Of a DNA stretch of 64,000 nucleotides, positions 43,256 through 51,890 are shown one piece after another (the stretch's first letter is position 1; each line of letters opens with the position of its first letter). A program made the translations under genes and the position numbers. The notes beneath the pieces are model-generated. The model ran no database searches and was not told the origin of the DNA. It saw nothing but the letters and a program-made list of their open reading frames with translations. Location of the stretch: contig SDUX01000010.1 of the NCBI GenBank assembly GCA_008729055.1, positions 2,929,090 to 2,993,089 of the forward strand, written 5' to 3'. The DNA comes from Pyropia haitanensis (Eukaryota; Rhodophyta; Bangiophyceae; Bangiales; Bangiaceae).

Positions 43256-43276
43256 GCACCCCCTCCGAGGGGGTGC
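43256..43276. repeat. Perfect 9-bp inverted repeat with 3-nt loop
   Basis: GCACCCCCT, CCG, AGGGGGTGC, preceded by five T residues. Function unknown; it lies 450 bp upstream of the RelA/SpoT start. Confidence 0.8.
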
Positions 43277-43726
43277 CGCAGGGAGGACGCCTGGGCCACA
43301 CCGCCCGTGGCGGGCGGGCGGCGGGCGGCCTGAGCATTTCGTGGTGGGGGGCCCGTTTTTCGGGCGGCCAACCCGTGCCTCGCCCGCTGCAGGCGACCCC
43401 CCGGCCACGCGTCGTGGGGCGTGCACGTGCGTGACCGCAGCACGCGCGACATAAACGCGGCTTGGTCCCGCCGCCCGCTCCGCTGCCATCCTTCGCCGTC
43501 GTGCACCGTAGCGTCTACCCTCTCCCCCTTCCTACGACCCCGCGTCGCGTTGCGGGCCTCCGCCTGCCCGCGAACATCCCTTGCGCGTTCCCTCTTCGCG
43601 TGCCCTTGGTCTTCCTTTCTCCCCTCCAAGCGCTACCTCCGTACGTGGGTCCCCCATCCTGCTCCGCCCCTCCCCTTTCCCTTTTTTTTGTTTTGGGTTT
43701 GTTGCACGTCCCCCTCGGTCACGGGG

Positions 43727-46018
43727 ATGTTGCATCAGATGCGGGACCGTGACGCCCTGCGGGACGCTGCCATGGCGGGGGAGGCGGTGACCCCGCCCGA
43801 ACCACGGACGGCTTTTTTGGCGTCGTCGCCCGTCCCAGTGAAGTTGGTCTCGGACGTGCGGTTGCTGCATCAGCGGCACCGGCCGCGGCCGAGCGAGCAC
43901 CTGTTGGATAGTGACGATGGGGTGCTGGGCGCGTCTCCGATGAGCGTGTCCCCGTCTGGTTCGCCCGCGTCGTCGTCGTGGACGATGCGTGCGCGCTTTT
44001 GGCCTCCATCCCACTCGGGGGGGCGCCACCGGTCGGGGTCGAGCGTTGCCACGCTGCCGCCGGTGGAGGAGCGGTCGGCCGTGCGCGTTGCGGAGTCGTC
44101 CGCCGACCGCTTTTCCGAGCTGCTCCCCATGGGTGCATCCATGCCCGACGTGTTGGGCGAGGATCTTGTGTGCGGCGTGAAGGCGCTGCCGCTGCTGCCG
44201 GTGGCGCCCGAGCTACCCCAGATGGACGCGGACAGCGCGTTGCAGTTGGCGGGGGCGGTGCGGCAGTTGGACTCGGCTATGTACGCCTACTTGGGTCCGA
44301 TTGCGCGCAACAAGGTTGTGCGAGCGCTGGAGATGGCCCAGACCCTGCCGGTACAGACCCAAACGACACTGCTGGTGGAGAATGTGTCTGTTGCGGCCAT
44401 TGTTGCCGACCTGCAGTGGGACGTCGACACGGTCATTGCAGCGGTTCTGCGCGGTCTGGTGTCCTCTCCGTCGCTCACGTTTGCGGGCGTGTGTTCGGAT
44501 GATGCCCTCACCTCATACGCTGCGTCGGCGGGTCTGTCGGAGGCGGATGTGGAGGCGAATGTTGGCGGCGATGTGCTGCTCATCCTGCGTCAAAACCACA
44601 TTGTTGACAATGTGGTGGAGGTGACGAAGGACTCGGTGATGAGCGACGCCAACTTTGCGACGCTGCGGCAACTGATTTTGGCGACCGCCACGGATGTGCG
44701 GGCAGTTGCCCTGCAGCTGGCCACGGCGGTGGTTAGTGCGCGGCAAATGGCGTCTTCTGGCGTGCCGTGCGAGGGCGAGCATGACGTGGGCCATGGGGCG
44801 GCCACCCGCACCTTGAGCCTGTACGCCCCGCTGGCGAACCAGCTGGGCGTGTGGGCCATCCAGACGGAGCTAGAGGAGCTGGGCTTTGAGGCTCTCTATC
44901 CCGAGGAGTGCGCTCGCGTACGGGAACTGGTGGGCGCTCGGATGGGCGAGTGCGCAGTGACGCTGGAGGAGACGAAGCGGGAACTGGAGCGGACGCTGTC
45001 GCGCTCCCCCGCTGTGCGCCGGTCGGCACGCTCCGTGCGGATTCGGGGCCGTGTTAAGGGCATCTTTTCCTTGGCCCGCAAGATGGCCCGATCTGGCAAG
45101 TCGCTGGATGATATTCACGACCTGCTGGCGCTGCGTGTCATTGTGCAGCCTCGTGCGGCCGGTGATGCGGACGAGGTGGCGGCGTGCTATGACGTGATGA
45201 CGGCGGTCAACGATGCGTGGTCGGTGGTCGAGTCGCGGTCCAAAGACTACCTGGCCAACCCCAAACCCAATGGGTATCGCTCCCTGCACACAACGGTGCG
45301 GTCGTCGTCAGGCACCCCACTTGAGGTGCAGGTGCGCACGGAGAAGATGCATGTGCTGGCCGAGTACGGCCAGGCGGCGCACTGGATCTACAAGGAGACG
45401 GGCTCGTCGGAGCCGACGTCCTCTTCCTGTGGTGACTCGTCGGACCGACACCCCCTATTTACCACTGCGGAGCAGCGGGTTCTCGGCATCCCCCGCAGCT
45501 CTTCCCTTCAAAGGCCCGCCGCCTCTGCGCCTGTTCCCATTCCTGGGGCTGCGCACGCGTCGCCCGCCCAAGACCACTTCTACGCTGCGGATCTAGCGGG
45601 CGCGGCTGCGTGGAGCGGGACGGACACGCTGCACGCGGAGCTGCGCGAGATGCAAGCTCGGCCCTCTCGGCGGGGTCAGAGCAGCAACGCAGCGGTGTCT
45701 GAGGCAGCGCTGCTCACGCTCGCATCGGTTGGCCGCGCGATCCGCGATAGCTGGGTTATCGTGTGTGCGGCGGGACAGCTGCATCGTTTGGCGGTTGGAT
45801 CCACTCTACTGGACCTGGCGGTGCGCACTGGTGTCGTGGAGGCGGCCACCTTTGCATCCAAAGGCGTTGTGGCACTCGTCAATGGACGCGTGGTGCCATC
45901 GTCCTACCGTCTGCGGATGAATGACAACGTGAGCTTTGTCAGCGGCGACGACCGGGGAACGGCTTGCTCCGCAACCAACCCATCGGGGCGGCGGACGTCG
46001 GTTCGCGTGGCTGCATGA
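43727..46018 (+). CDS. RSH: RelA/SpoT homologue (RSH), synthetase-type with degenerate HD domain
   Basis: RSH proteins make and break (p)ppGpp; in algae and plants they act mainly in plastids. The synthetase domain (residues about 430-560) is intact: RGRVKGIFSLARKMARSGKS, DDIHDLLALRVIV, SKDYLANPKPNGYRSLHTTV and EVQVRTEKMHVLAEYGQAAH. A TGS-like domain follows at about 670-750 (WVIVCAAGQLHRLAVGSTLL, VALVNGRVVPSSYRLRMND). The region equivalent to the HD hydrolase (about 200-330) keeps its helices but lacks the metal-binding His and His-Asp; where active enzymes have a LLHD..ED motif this has VLRGLVSSPS. So it should be synthetase-only. The first in-frame ATG is 43727, giving 763 residues; the N-terminus is Ser/Pro/Arg-rich and could be a transit peptide. 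Confidence 0.92.
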   Translation: MLHQMRDRDALRDAAMAGEAVTPPEPRTAFLASSPVPVKLVSDVRLLHQRHRPRPSEHLLDSDDGVLGASPMSVSPSGSPASSSWTMRARFWPPSHSGGRHRSGSSVATLPPVEERSAVRVAESSADRFSELLPMGASMPDVLGEDLVCGVKALPLLPVAPELPQMDADSALQLAGAVRQLDSAMYAYLGPIARNKVVRALEMAQTLPVQTQTTLLVENVSVAAIVADLQWDVDTVIAAVLRGLVSSPSLTFAGVCSDDALTSYAASAGLSEADVEANVGGDVLLILRQNHIVDNVVEVTKDSVMSDANFATLRQLILATATDVRAVALQLATAVVSARQMASSGVPCEGEHDVGHGAATRTLSLYAPLANQLGVWAIQTELEELGFEALYPEECARVRELVGARMGECAVTLEETKRELERTLSRSPAVRRSARSVRIRGRVKGIFSLARKMARSGKSLDDIHDLLALRVIVQPRAAGDADEVAACYDVMTAVNDAWSVVESRSKDYLANPKPNGYRSLHTTVRSSSGTPLEVQVRTEKMHVLAEYGQAAHWIYKETGSSEPTSSSCGDSSDRHPLFTTAEQRVLGIPRSSSLQRPAASAPVPIPGAAHASPAQDHFYAADLAGAAAWSGTDTLHAELREMQARPSRRGQSSNAAVSEAALLTLASVGRAIRDSWVIVCAAGQLHRLAVGSTLLDLAVRTGVVEAATFASKGVVALVNGRVVPSSYRLRMNDNVSFVSGDDRGTACSATNPSGRRTSVRVAA

Positions 46019-47318
46019 GGCGGCACCTCTGTCCAGCCGTATTGGGCGTCCCACTGACGTGCTGCAGCTGGTTGGAGTGCTCGTACCCTTTCCCTTGTGC
46101 CACCCGTGGACCACGCCGCCGATGGGCTGCTGTACAGTTGTGTCCCTGGCTGGCTGGGCCTCTGTACCTGGCCACTTTTTGTGGGCGGCGGGCCATGGCG
46201 CCCAGACGATGACCGAGCCCACTGGGAGGAGCGGAGGGTTCATCGGATGACTGCGATCCGTCGGCCTGCCCCCTCCCGCACCCCGCCCTTCCCTTCTGAC
46301 TGCAGACGCGCGGCGCCTGCTTCCTTCTCGGCTGCATGCTGTTGTCGGTCGCGGGGTTTTGGCGCACTGCGCCCCCCGCACGGACCTGACTCTATTGCTC
46401 TCCTGGCGCGACCCACCTGTACATAGCCTGTTCAGGTCGCGCGGGGGGGCTGTGCGGTGATGGCCCAATTTTGAGGCGCGCATTCTATTTCCTTGGTGCC
46501 GCCTTTTATTTTATTTTTTGAGTCTGGTGGCGTGCCTCACTCCTTCGTGGTCGCTGAAGCGGGAGGCGAAACCCAGAGCTGGCTCTGGCCACTCGCATGC
46601 CATCAGGCAATGTATAAAGTGTAAAGAAGTGTACAAGTAACCAACTGATGACATGAAGCGGGGCGCTGCTGTTGACCTTGGCCACATGGGGGTGTTGCTG
46701 CTCAGGACATCCGGTCCAGGTAGCCGCAGCTTGTTCCGCGAAAGAGAAACGGCGAGAATGCCGCGAGCCGAGCGTTTAGCGAGGCGGAGGGCACCAGCCA
46801 CCAACCAGCCTGAGCTCATCCACAAAGGAGAAACAATCCAATACCTAGGAGCTCGGACACAAAAAAAGATGACCCACGAGGGCACGCCGCCAACAAAGCT
46901 CTTGGCAGTAGCCACCAGCAGACGCGGAGTGGAGGGCACGGGAGGGAAGCCGTAGCGCACGAGTAGCCGGTTGTAGACCACGCAGACTGACTGCGGGCCC
47001 CCACAGCCCGCAACGGGCGCCACCACCAGACCAGAGGCAACGCGAGGACAAGCCCTGACATGTATGGGGCCGTCCATCGCCCTCATCTCCACCACCAGCA
47101 CCCGTGCGCGGCACCAACCCATGTAGCGACCTCGTGCCAGGCCCAAGCTAGCCGCACAATGAACTACAGGCCAGCCCCGCCGGTACATCTGGCACAGCCA
47201 CTCCCTCGCTCCACGGCGCGTCCTCCGCCAGCCGTTGCAGCCCCTTACACCAGCGCCACAGCCCCCTCCGCCGCCCCTCCCACCCTCGCCCCACACCTGT
47301 CCCCTACGCCCCCGTCCC
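46019..47318. other. Intergenic region, convergent
   Basis: It lies between the RSH stop (+) and the small plastid-type gene stop (-). T-rich at 46500-46525 and balanced in composition at 46600-46650, where 3' ends are likely. No gene is supported. Confidence 0.45.
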
Positions 47319-47744
47319 TTAGTCCTTGCGAGGGCGACGGTCCTTGTTCCCCCCCTTCTTGCGGTCGTCCGATGCCGCGGACGAGCGGGCGTCAAAGGTC
47401 AGCACGTTAAAGATGGAGGACAGGAACTCAGTGTCCTTGTCCGTCGTCGTATCCACGGCCGAGCGGCGGTTGAAGAAGCGGGGCTTAGACTTCTTGAACG
47501 TCCGCCCGTTCGCCCGGTTGCGGGCGCGCTTCTCCAGCTTGAGGTTGCGACGGCAGCGCATCGTCACGTCACCGCCCAGGATGCCAAGGCCATCAACCAC
47601 AAGCGGTGCAGCCGTCACAGGTGGGAGCACGGGCGCGCCGCAGATCGCGGCGGCAGCAGGGCGGGCCACCACGGTGGCGCCGCGGAAGGCGCCACCGCCC
47701 AGGGCGACGAAGGCGGGCGCCCGGCGGACGGCGGGGGCATTCAT
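47319..47744 (-). CDS. Small basic protein, probably plastid ribosome-associated
   Basis: The 141-residue frame starts MNAPAVRRAPAFVALGGGAF, an Ala/Arg-rich transit-like leader. It is followed by a very basic core, GDVTMRCRRNLKLEKRARNR then ANGRTFKKSKPRFFNRRS, and a Lys/Arg-rich tail GGNKDRRPRKD. The basic core resembles small plastid-specific ribosomal proteins in style, but I cannot assign a family. The start at 47744 is chosen because the frame upstream has no leader-like sequence. An HMM search of plastid ribosomal protein families would decide the name. Confidence 0.6.
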   Translation of the reverse strand: MNAPAVRRAPAFVALGGGAFRGATVVARPAAAAICGAPVLPPVTAAPLVVDGLGILGGDVTMRCRRNLKLEKRARNRANGRTFKKSKPRFFNRRSAVDTTTDKDTEFLSSIFNVLTFDARSSAASDDRKKGGNKDRRPRKD

Positions 47745-48369
47745 GGCGGCGAGTTGGCAAGCCCACAACACAGGCACAGAGGGCAGTGGCGGAGGGTAGA
47801 GGGAGGATAGTATGTAGAAGGGTGGGCGGGTGGATGGAGTAGGCAGAGGTTGTGCAGGACGATGCCCAGATGTCAGGAGAACGGGCAGGAGAGGGCGGCC
47901 TCGTCCAGGTCAGAGACGGCTCACGCGGAGTTCTCGAGGATTGGCCACAGCTGTGCGTAGCTGGGCGGCGGTTCGAGCGACGCCGGCGCGGGGGCTGGGA
48001 GATGGCCACGTGGCGGGCCGCGCTGGGGTCCACAATCACAATGTCGACGGGATTAGCTTCGAATGTATAGTAGCACCCGTGCGTTCATTCGTGTAAATAT
48101 ATTTAGAATTCAATAACAACATCTACTGCTATCTTCCAGTACGAACCGCTCGAAAGATTCGCGCGCTGCACCTCGCAGAGTCGCACCCGACCATCCTCGT
48201 TGACCTTGGCAGAGAAGGTCGAGAAGTATCCCCGGGAGCACCCACCTTGACGCACTGGCGCAAGCCCCACCCCTGCCACGGCCCCTGCGCCTGCCGTGGT
48301 CGCCTTTGGCGGCGCGGCTGTTCGTATCCCCCTGCCTACCCGCCCCCAGTTGTCTTTGCCCCCTCTACC
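47745..48369. promoter_or_regulatory. Bidirectional promoter region
   Basis: It separates the divergent starts at 47744 (-) and 48370 (+). The AT-rich segment 48060-48140 includes GTAAATATATTTAG and, 30 bases on, a TATCTTCCAG. These could be the two ends of a 46-nt leader intron (48093-48138), but this is not proven. Confidence 0.4.
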
Positions 48370-49305
48370 ATGGCACTCGAGGCGTTTTGCGTTCCGCCGC
48401 TGGTGTCGCTGAGGCCCTCGAACGGCGCGGCTGTCGGCCGCCGCGGTGGTTCGGCGTTTTGTCCGCCCCGGCCGGCGGCAGCAGCCATCGTGCGTCACGC
48501 GGCAATCCAAGGTTCACGGCTGCGTGTAAGCGCTTCCGCCGGTGGGCCAGCCCCCGAAGCGCCGGCGGCCAGCAATGGCGACTCCGTTGCTGCGGCCGCT
48601 GAAGGCGACGAGGAGGAAGACGTGGGCGTCATGATGTCGGCGCCTACCGAGGCAGACGCGCAGCTTCTGTCTGCGGCTATGAATGGTGAGCTCCCCGCCA
48701 TCTCTGCCGCCCTTGAGGCGGGTGCGAGCCCATCGGCGACCGACGGCAATGGCCGCACCGCCCTCCACATGGTCGCTGCCAATGGTCTGCGGCAGGCCAT
48801 TGGGGACCTCCTGGAACGGGGCGCGGATATTGACGCTACCGACACGGAAGGCCTGACCCCGCTGCACATGGCCACAGGCTACCAGCGCCCCGACACGGTG
48901 CGGGCGTTGTTGGCCGTCGGTGCCGACCCCGACATCCGGTCCAGGGTGGGCGACTCGGCGGTGGAGCTGGCAGAGAAGGTGGTTGGGGTGACACCTGAAA
49001 AGGTGTTTTGGCGGCGGAATGCCAAGTACGACACGGCGTTGGAGGTGTTGGGCATCCTCGAGGATCTGTACGAGTATTACGACGATGACGAAGCGGAGGC
49101 CGACGGGGAGGGTGCTGCAACCGAAGGGGCTGAGGCGATGGCTGCCGAGGCAAGTTCCGACGGGACAGATGTCAAGTTTACGGTGCGCAAGCGCGTGCGC
49201 GCCGAGGAGGCGGGTGGGGAGGCAGTGCCGGTCGAGGCGCCGCCGACGTCGTCGTCGGCTGACGTGCAGACAACCGTGCGGGTGCGCAAGCCGCAAAAGG
49301 ATTAG
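48370..49305 (+). CDS. Ankyrin-repeat protein, probably plastid
   Basis: 311 residues with no frame breaks. The N-terminus (MALEAFCVPPLVSLRPSNG) is transit-like, with Ala, Arg and Ser and few acids up to about residue 60. Ankyrin repeats lie at about 97-200: AQLLSAAMNGELPAISAALE, DGNGRTALHMVAANGL, DTEGLTPLHMATGYQRPDTV and VRALLAVGADPDIRSRVGDS. The C-terminal part is acidic (EYYDDDEAEADGEG), then has two related basic strands, VKFTVRKRVRAEE and VQTTVRVRKPQKD. It does not show the chromodomains of cpSRP43. A protein-binding role in the plastid is an inference. Confidence 0.82.
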   Translation: MALEAFCVPPLVSLRPSNGAAVGRRGGSAFCPPRPAAAAIVRHAAIQGSRLRVSASAGGPAPEAPAASNGDSVAAAAEGDEEEDVGVMMSAPTEADAQLLSAAMNGELPAISAALEAGASPSATDGNGRTALHMVAANGLRQAIGDLLERGADIDATDTEGLTPLHMATGYQRPDTVRALLAVGADPDIRSRVGDSAVELAEKVVGVTPEKVFWRRNAKYDTALEVLGILEDLYEYYDDDEAEADGEGAATEGAEAMAAEASSDGTDVKFTVRKRVRAEEAGGEAVPVEAPPTSSSADVQTTVRVRKPQKD

Positions 49306-50061
49306 GCGAGCGGAGCAGGTGACGCCCATGCGGACAGGTCGCCGGGTCTCCTCTGGGCTGTTGTGGCCATGCCTGGAGTGCAAAGCCGTGCACAAGCCCC
49401 CGCCCTTCCCCCCACCTCCCACGTGTTGACGTCTACTTGTGTGGCGCGCCTGATGGTCACTTGCATCCCCCCGGCGAGAGGACGGCTCCGCAGATTGTTT
49501 GTTTTGTATGGCGGGCCAGTGTACTTTTTTTCTTTCCTTCTCGTAACGTAGACCACAGTTTGCGCCTTGCTATCGCCCTGCCACACAAGCTGACCACTGC
49601 AAAGTGCACTGTCGTCATTGTAGGCTATGGGCTGCGCTCAGCAGGTCCATGAGCAGCATCAACAATTCAAGGTCAGAGGAAGAAAAAGTAAAAGGGCGCA
49701 ACAGCGTGCCGCACACAGCGAATGATCCATCATCACTGGACTACAATATTCACTCACACACATACACCCGCAGCCAAACGGGTGCCCGGCAGCTGCTCGT
49801 CAGAGCAAACCTCTGTACATCCCAGGCACTCAGCGCGACACACGACCACGCATGCGATTATAGCTGCCCCTCTTCACACACCTCGCACTTCCGGCGGACC
49901 GCCGTTAAACGCTCCACCGTCAAACTTTCGCAATCAAGCAAACGGTGGCTGGCCACCCGCGACCCCGCGACCGCCATTCCACTGTCTGGCCGCTGCGGCC
50001 AACAGGGTCACGGGCGACAGCGGCTGCAGCCGCCGCCATCCGATGCTGTCACCCGACCTCC
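49306..50061. other. Convergent 3' intergenic region
   Basis: It lies between the stops of the two ankyrin genes. T-rich at 49496-49550 and mixed composition at 49560-49760. No gene or RNA is recognised. Confidence 0.5.
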
Positions 50062-51057
50062 TCAGATGGCCCCGGCGCGGATGAGTACCTTGGACACCTT
50101 CTCCGCCTCCCCACACTTGCGCGCCTCGCGGAGGGGCGTAGTCTCGCCGTCTCCCGCCCGACCAGAGGCGCTGCCCTTGGCATTCACGTCCGCCCCCACC
50201 TCAACAAGCGCCGTCAACGCATCCACGTTCCCAGTGGCGGCAGCCCACAAGAGGGGCGTCCAGCCCACCACGTTCTTGGCGTCCACGTCAGCACCAAGGC
50301 TCGCCAGCACCCGGATCGACTCGGCGTGGTTGTCAATCGCCGCCAGGTGCATGGCCGTGTGCTTGTACCCCTTGCTTACCGCATTCACGTCCAATCCGCG
50401 GCTTACCAAAAGGTCAATGAGGCCAGGGTAGCCCTTGCGTGCGGCTAGGTGGAGCATCGTCTCGCCATACGGGGACACAACTCCAGGATTGGCGCCAGCG
50501 ACCAAGAGGAGCTTGGCCACCCCCGCGTGGCCAGTCACTCGCGCGCGGATCTCGACCTGCTTGGGCGCCTTCTTGGCAGCCTTACCCGTCAGGCCAGGGA
50601 AGCCCGCAGGCGGCGCCGGCCGCGGCTTAGTCGTCGGCAAGTTGTCAAACGCATACACAAGCGCCGTGTGGCCCGTGTTGTTGGTCGCATTCACGTTCAC
50701 GCCCGCGGCGAGCAAAGCCTTGGCAATCGGCACGCTGCCTTCCGACGCCGCCCACATCAGCGCCGTCATGCGGCTGTCGCCTTGCGTCGACGCGTAGTTG
50801 GCCGACACGCCCGCGTCGAGCGCCGCCGTCACCGCCGCTTCATCGCAGAGCATGGCGGCGCGGACCATGGCCTCCTCGGGCGTCAGGCGTGGGGGGGGCT
50901 CCCCGCCTGCCGCCGCCATGACCAGTGGCCGGCCCAGGCGGGCGGGCGACGCCACTGCCGCCGCAGTCGGGCGGCGGGAGTGGATGAACCGGGGGGCCAC
51001 CCATGCAGATGCAGACGACGGCACGCAGGCAGCCGAAACCGTAAAGGCGGGCGCCAT
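50062..51057 (-). CDS. Ankyrin-repeat protein, probably plastid
   Basis: 331 residues, uninterrupted. The N-terminus MAPAFTVSAACVPSSASAWV plus RRPTAAAVASPARLGR is a good plastid-transit candidate (Ala/Ser/Arg-rich, no acids). About six ankyrin repeats follow: MTALMWAASEGSVPIAKALL, GHTALVYAF, GHAGVAKLLLVAGANPG, GETMLHLAARKGYPGLIDLL, HTAMHLAAIDNHAESIRVLA and GWTPLLWAAATGNVDALTAL. A linker with KAAKKAPKQVEIRARV interrupts the array. The C-terminus REARKCGEAEKVSKVLIRAG is a degenerate capping repeat. It is convergent with the other ankyrin gene and divergent from the Fanzor gene, whose start is 833 bp away. Confidence 0.83.
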   Translation of the reverse strand: MAPAFTVSAACVPSSASAWVAPRFIHSRRPTAAAVASPARLGRPLVMAAAGGEPPPRLTPEEAMVRAAMLCDEAAVTAALDAGVSANYASTQGDSRMTALMWAASEGSVPIAKALLAAGVNVNATNNTGHTALVYAFDNLPTTKPRPAPPAGFPGLTGKAAKKAPKQVEIRARVTGHAGVAKLLLVAGANPGVVSPYGETMLHLAARKGYPGLIDLLVSRGLDVNAVSKGYKHTAMHLAAIDNHAESIRVLASLGADVDAKNVVGWTPLLWAAATGNVDALTALVEVGADVNAKGSASGRAGDGETTPLREARKCGEAEKVSKVLIRAGAI

Positions 51058-51890
51058 GGCAGCAGGGAAATCGGTGGACGTCAGCAACGATGATGGCGGC
51101 AGCGGCCGTACAGACACACACGGACGAGGGACTACGCAAAGGTGAGGGAGGGGGGGTACAGAAGCCGAGCAGAGGTCAAGCAGTGCAACAGCCACGGAGC
51201 TGTGGTGGTGGGATGGTGGGGATGCGGGTGTCGCAGGCCACTCGGCAGCGACAGCGGTGGCGAGTGTACAAAAGCAGGTGGCGTTCACCCCCCCCCGCCA
51301 CGGTGAGTGGGACGAGACCTGCGTGTTACACCCACCCGGTGCGCCTCCACACACGCGCCGTGGACTCCCCCACTCACGCCGCTGCAGACACCACAACTGT
51401 ACGGTCGTGTGCACGGTGCAGCCAGCGCACGAGGCGGGCGTCGCTGGAATGGCACAATGGCCGGCAGGGGAGCGTGTAGATGGCGGCGGCCTCGCACGTG
51501 ACGGAGAGGATGGAACGCGACGTGGCCCCTCGGCTGTGGGGCGACCGGGACGGGGGTGCCGTGGGCAGGCGGGCGAGGGGGGGGTGTGGGAGGGGGGGGC
51601 AGCTGCAGACGGGAGTGGAAGATGGGCGCGCAACAGCAGCCACGGACATCGTAGGAGGGGGAGGGGGCGCGCGGTAAAGGTACCGCCAGCGTATCGCCAC
51701 GTGGCTAGATCGATGTGGTCTGGCTGCGCAAGCGCGCTGCTGGGCGCCCTTGGGAGCCGCCTGCAGGCCACCCAACTTGGATGCAACGCGTGACTGGACT
51801 TACAACTTAACACGTGTGCTAAACCAGCACCAGACCGTGCCAAGGAGCACGCGTCCCCCCCACCCGCTCCCGACGTCCGCGGCGCTTGCA
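51058..51890. promoter_or_regulatory. Region between ankyrin gene and Fanzor gene
   Basis: Divergent starts on both sides, so it may hold two promoters or the left boundary of a Fanzor-bearing element. Small inverted repeats are present (GCGGTA/TACCGC at about 51671-51686, and GTGC/GCAC close to the Fanzor start), but no terminal inverted repeat matching the right side was found. In-frame codons upstream of 51891 back to 51750 lack coding character. Confidence 0.4.

Larger units (their letters stand above)
40739..43726. other. Gene-poor region of about 3 kb
   Basis: No gene is supported on either strand; frames present lack domains. It holds a duplicated block (40962-41200), a motif CTACTGTACGTAC (41552-41564), an A-rich patch (41660-41690) and a perfect hairpin (43256-43276). 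The final 300 bases are C/T-rich leader of the RelA/SpoT gene, with ACATAAACG at 43449-43457 as a weak TATA-like element. Confidence 0.4.

Noticed and set aside
43421..43726. N-terminal extension of the RSH protein
   Set aside because: The frame is open upstream but has no ATG and reads as C/T-rich leader; an upstream exon or non-ATG start cannot be excluded.
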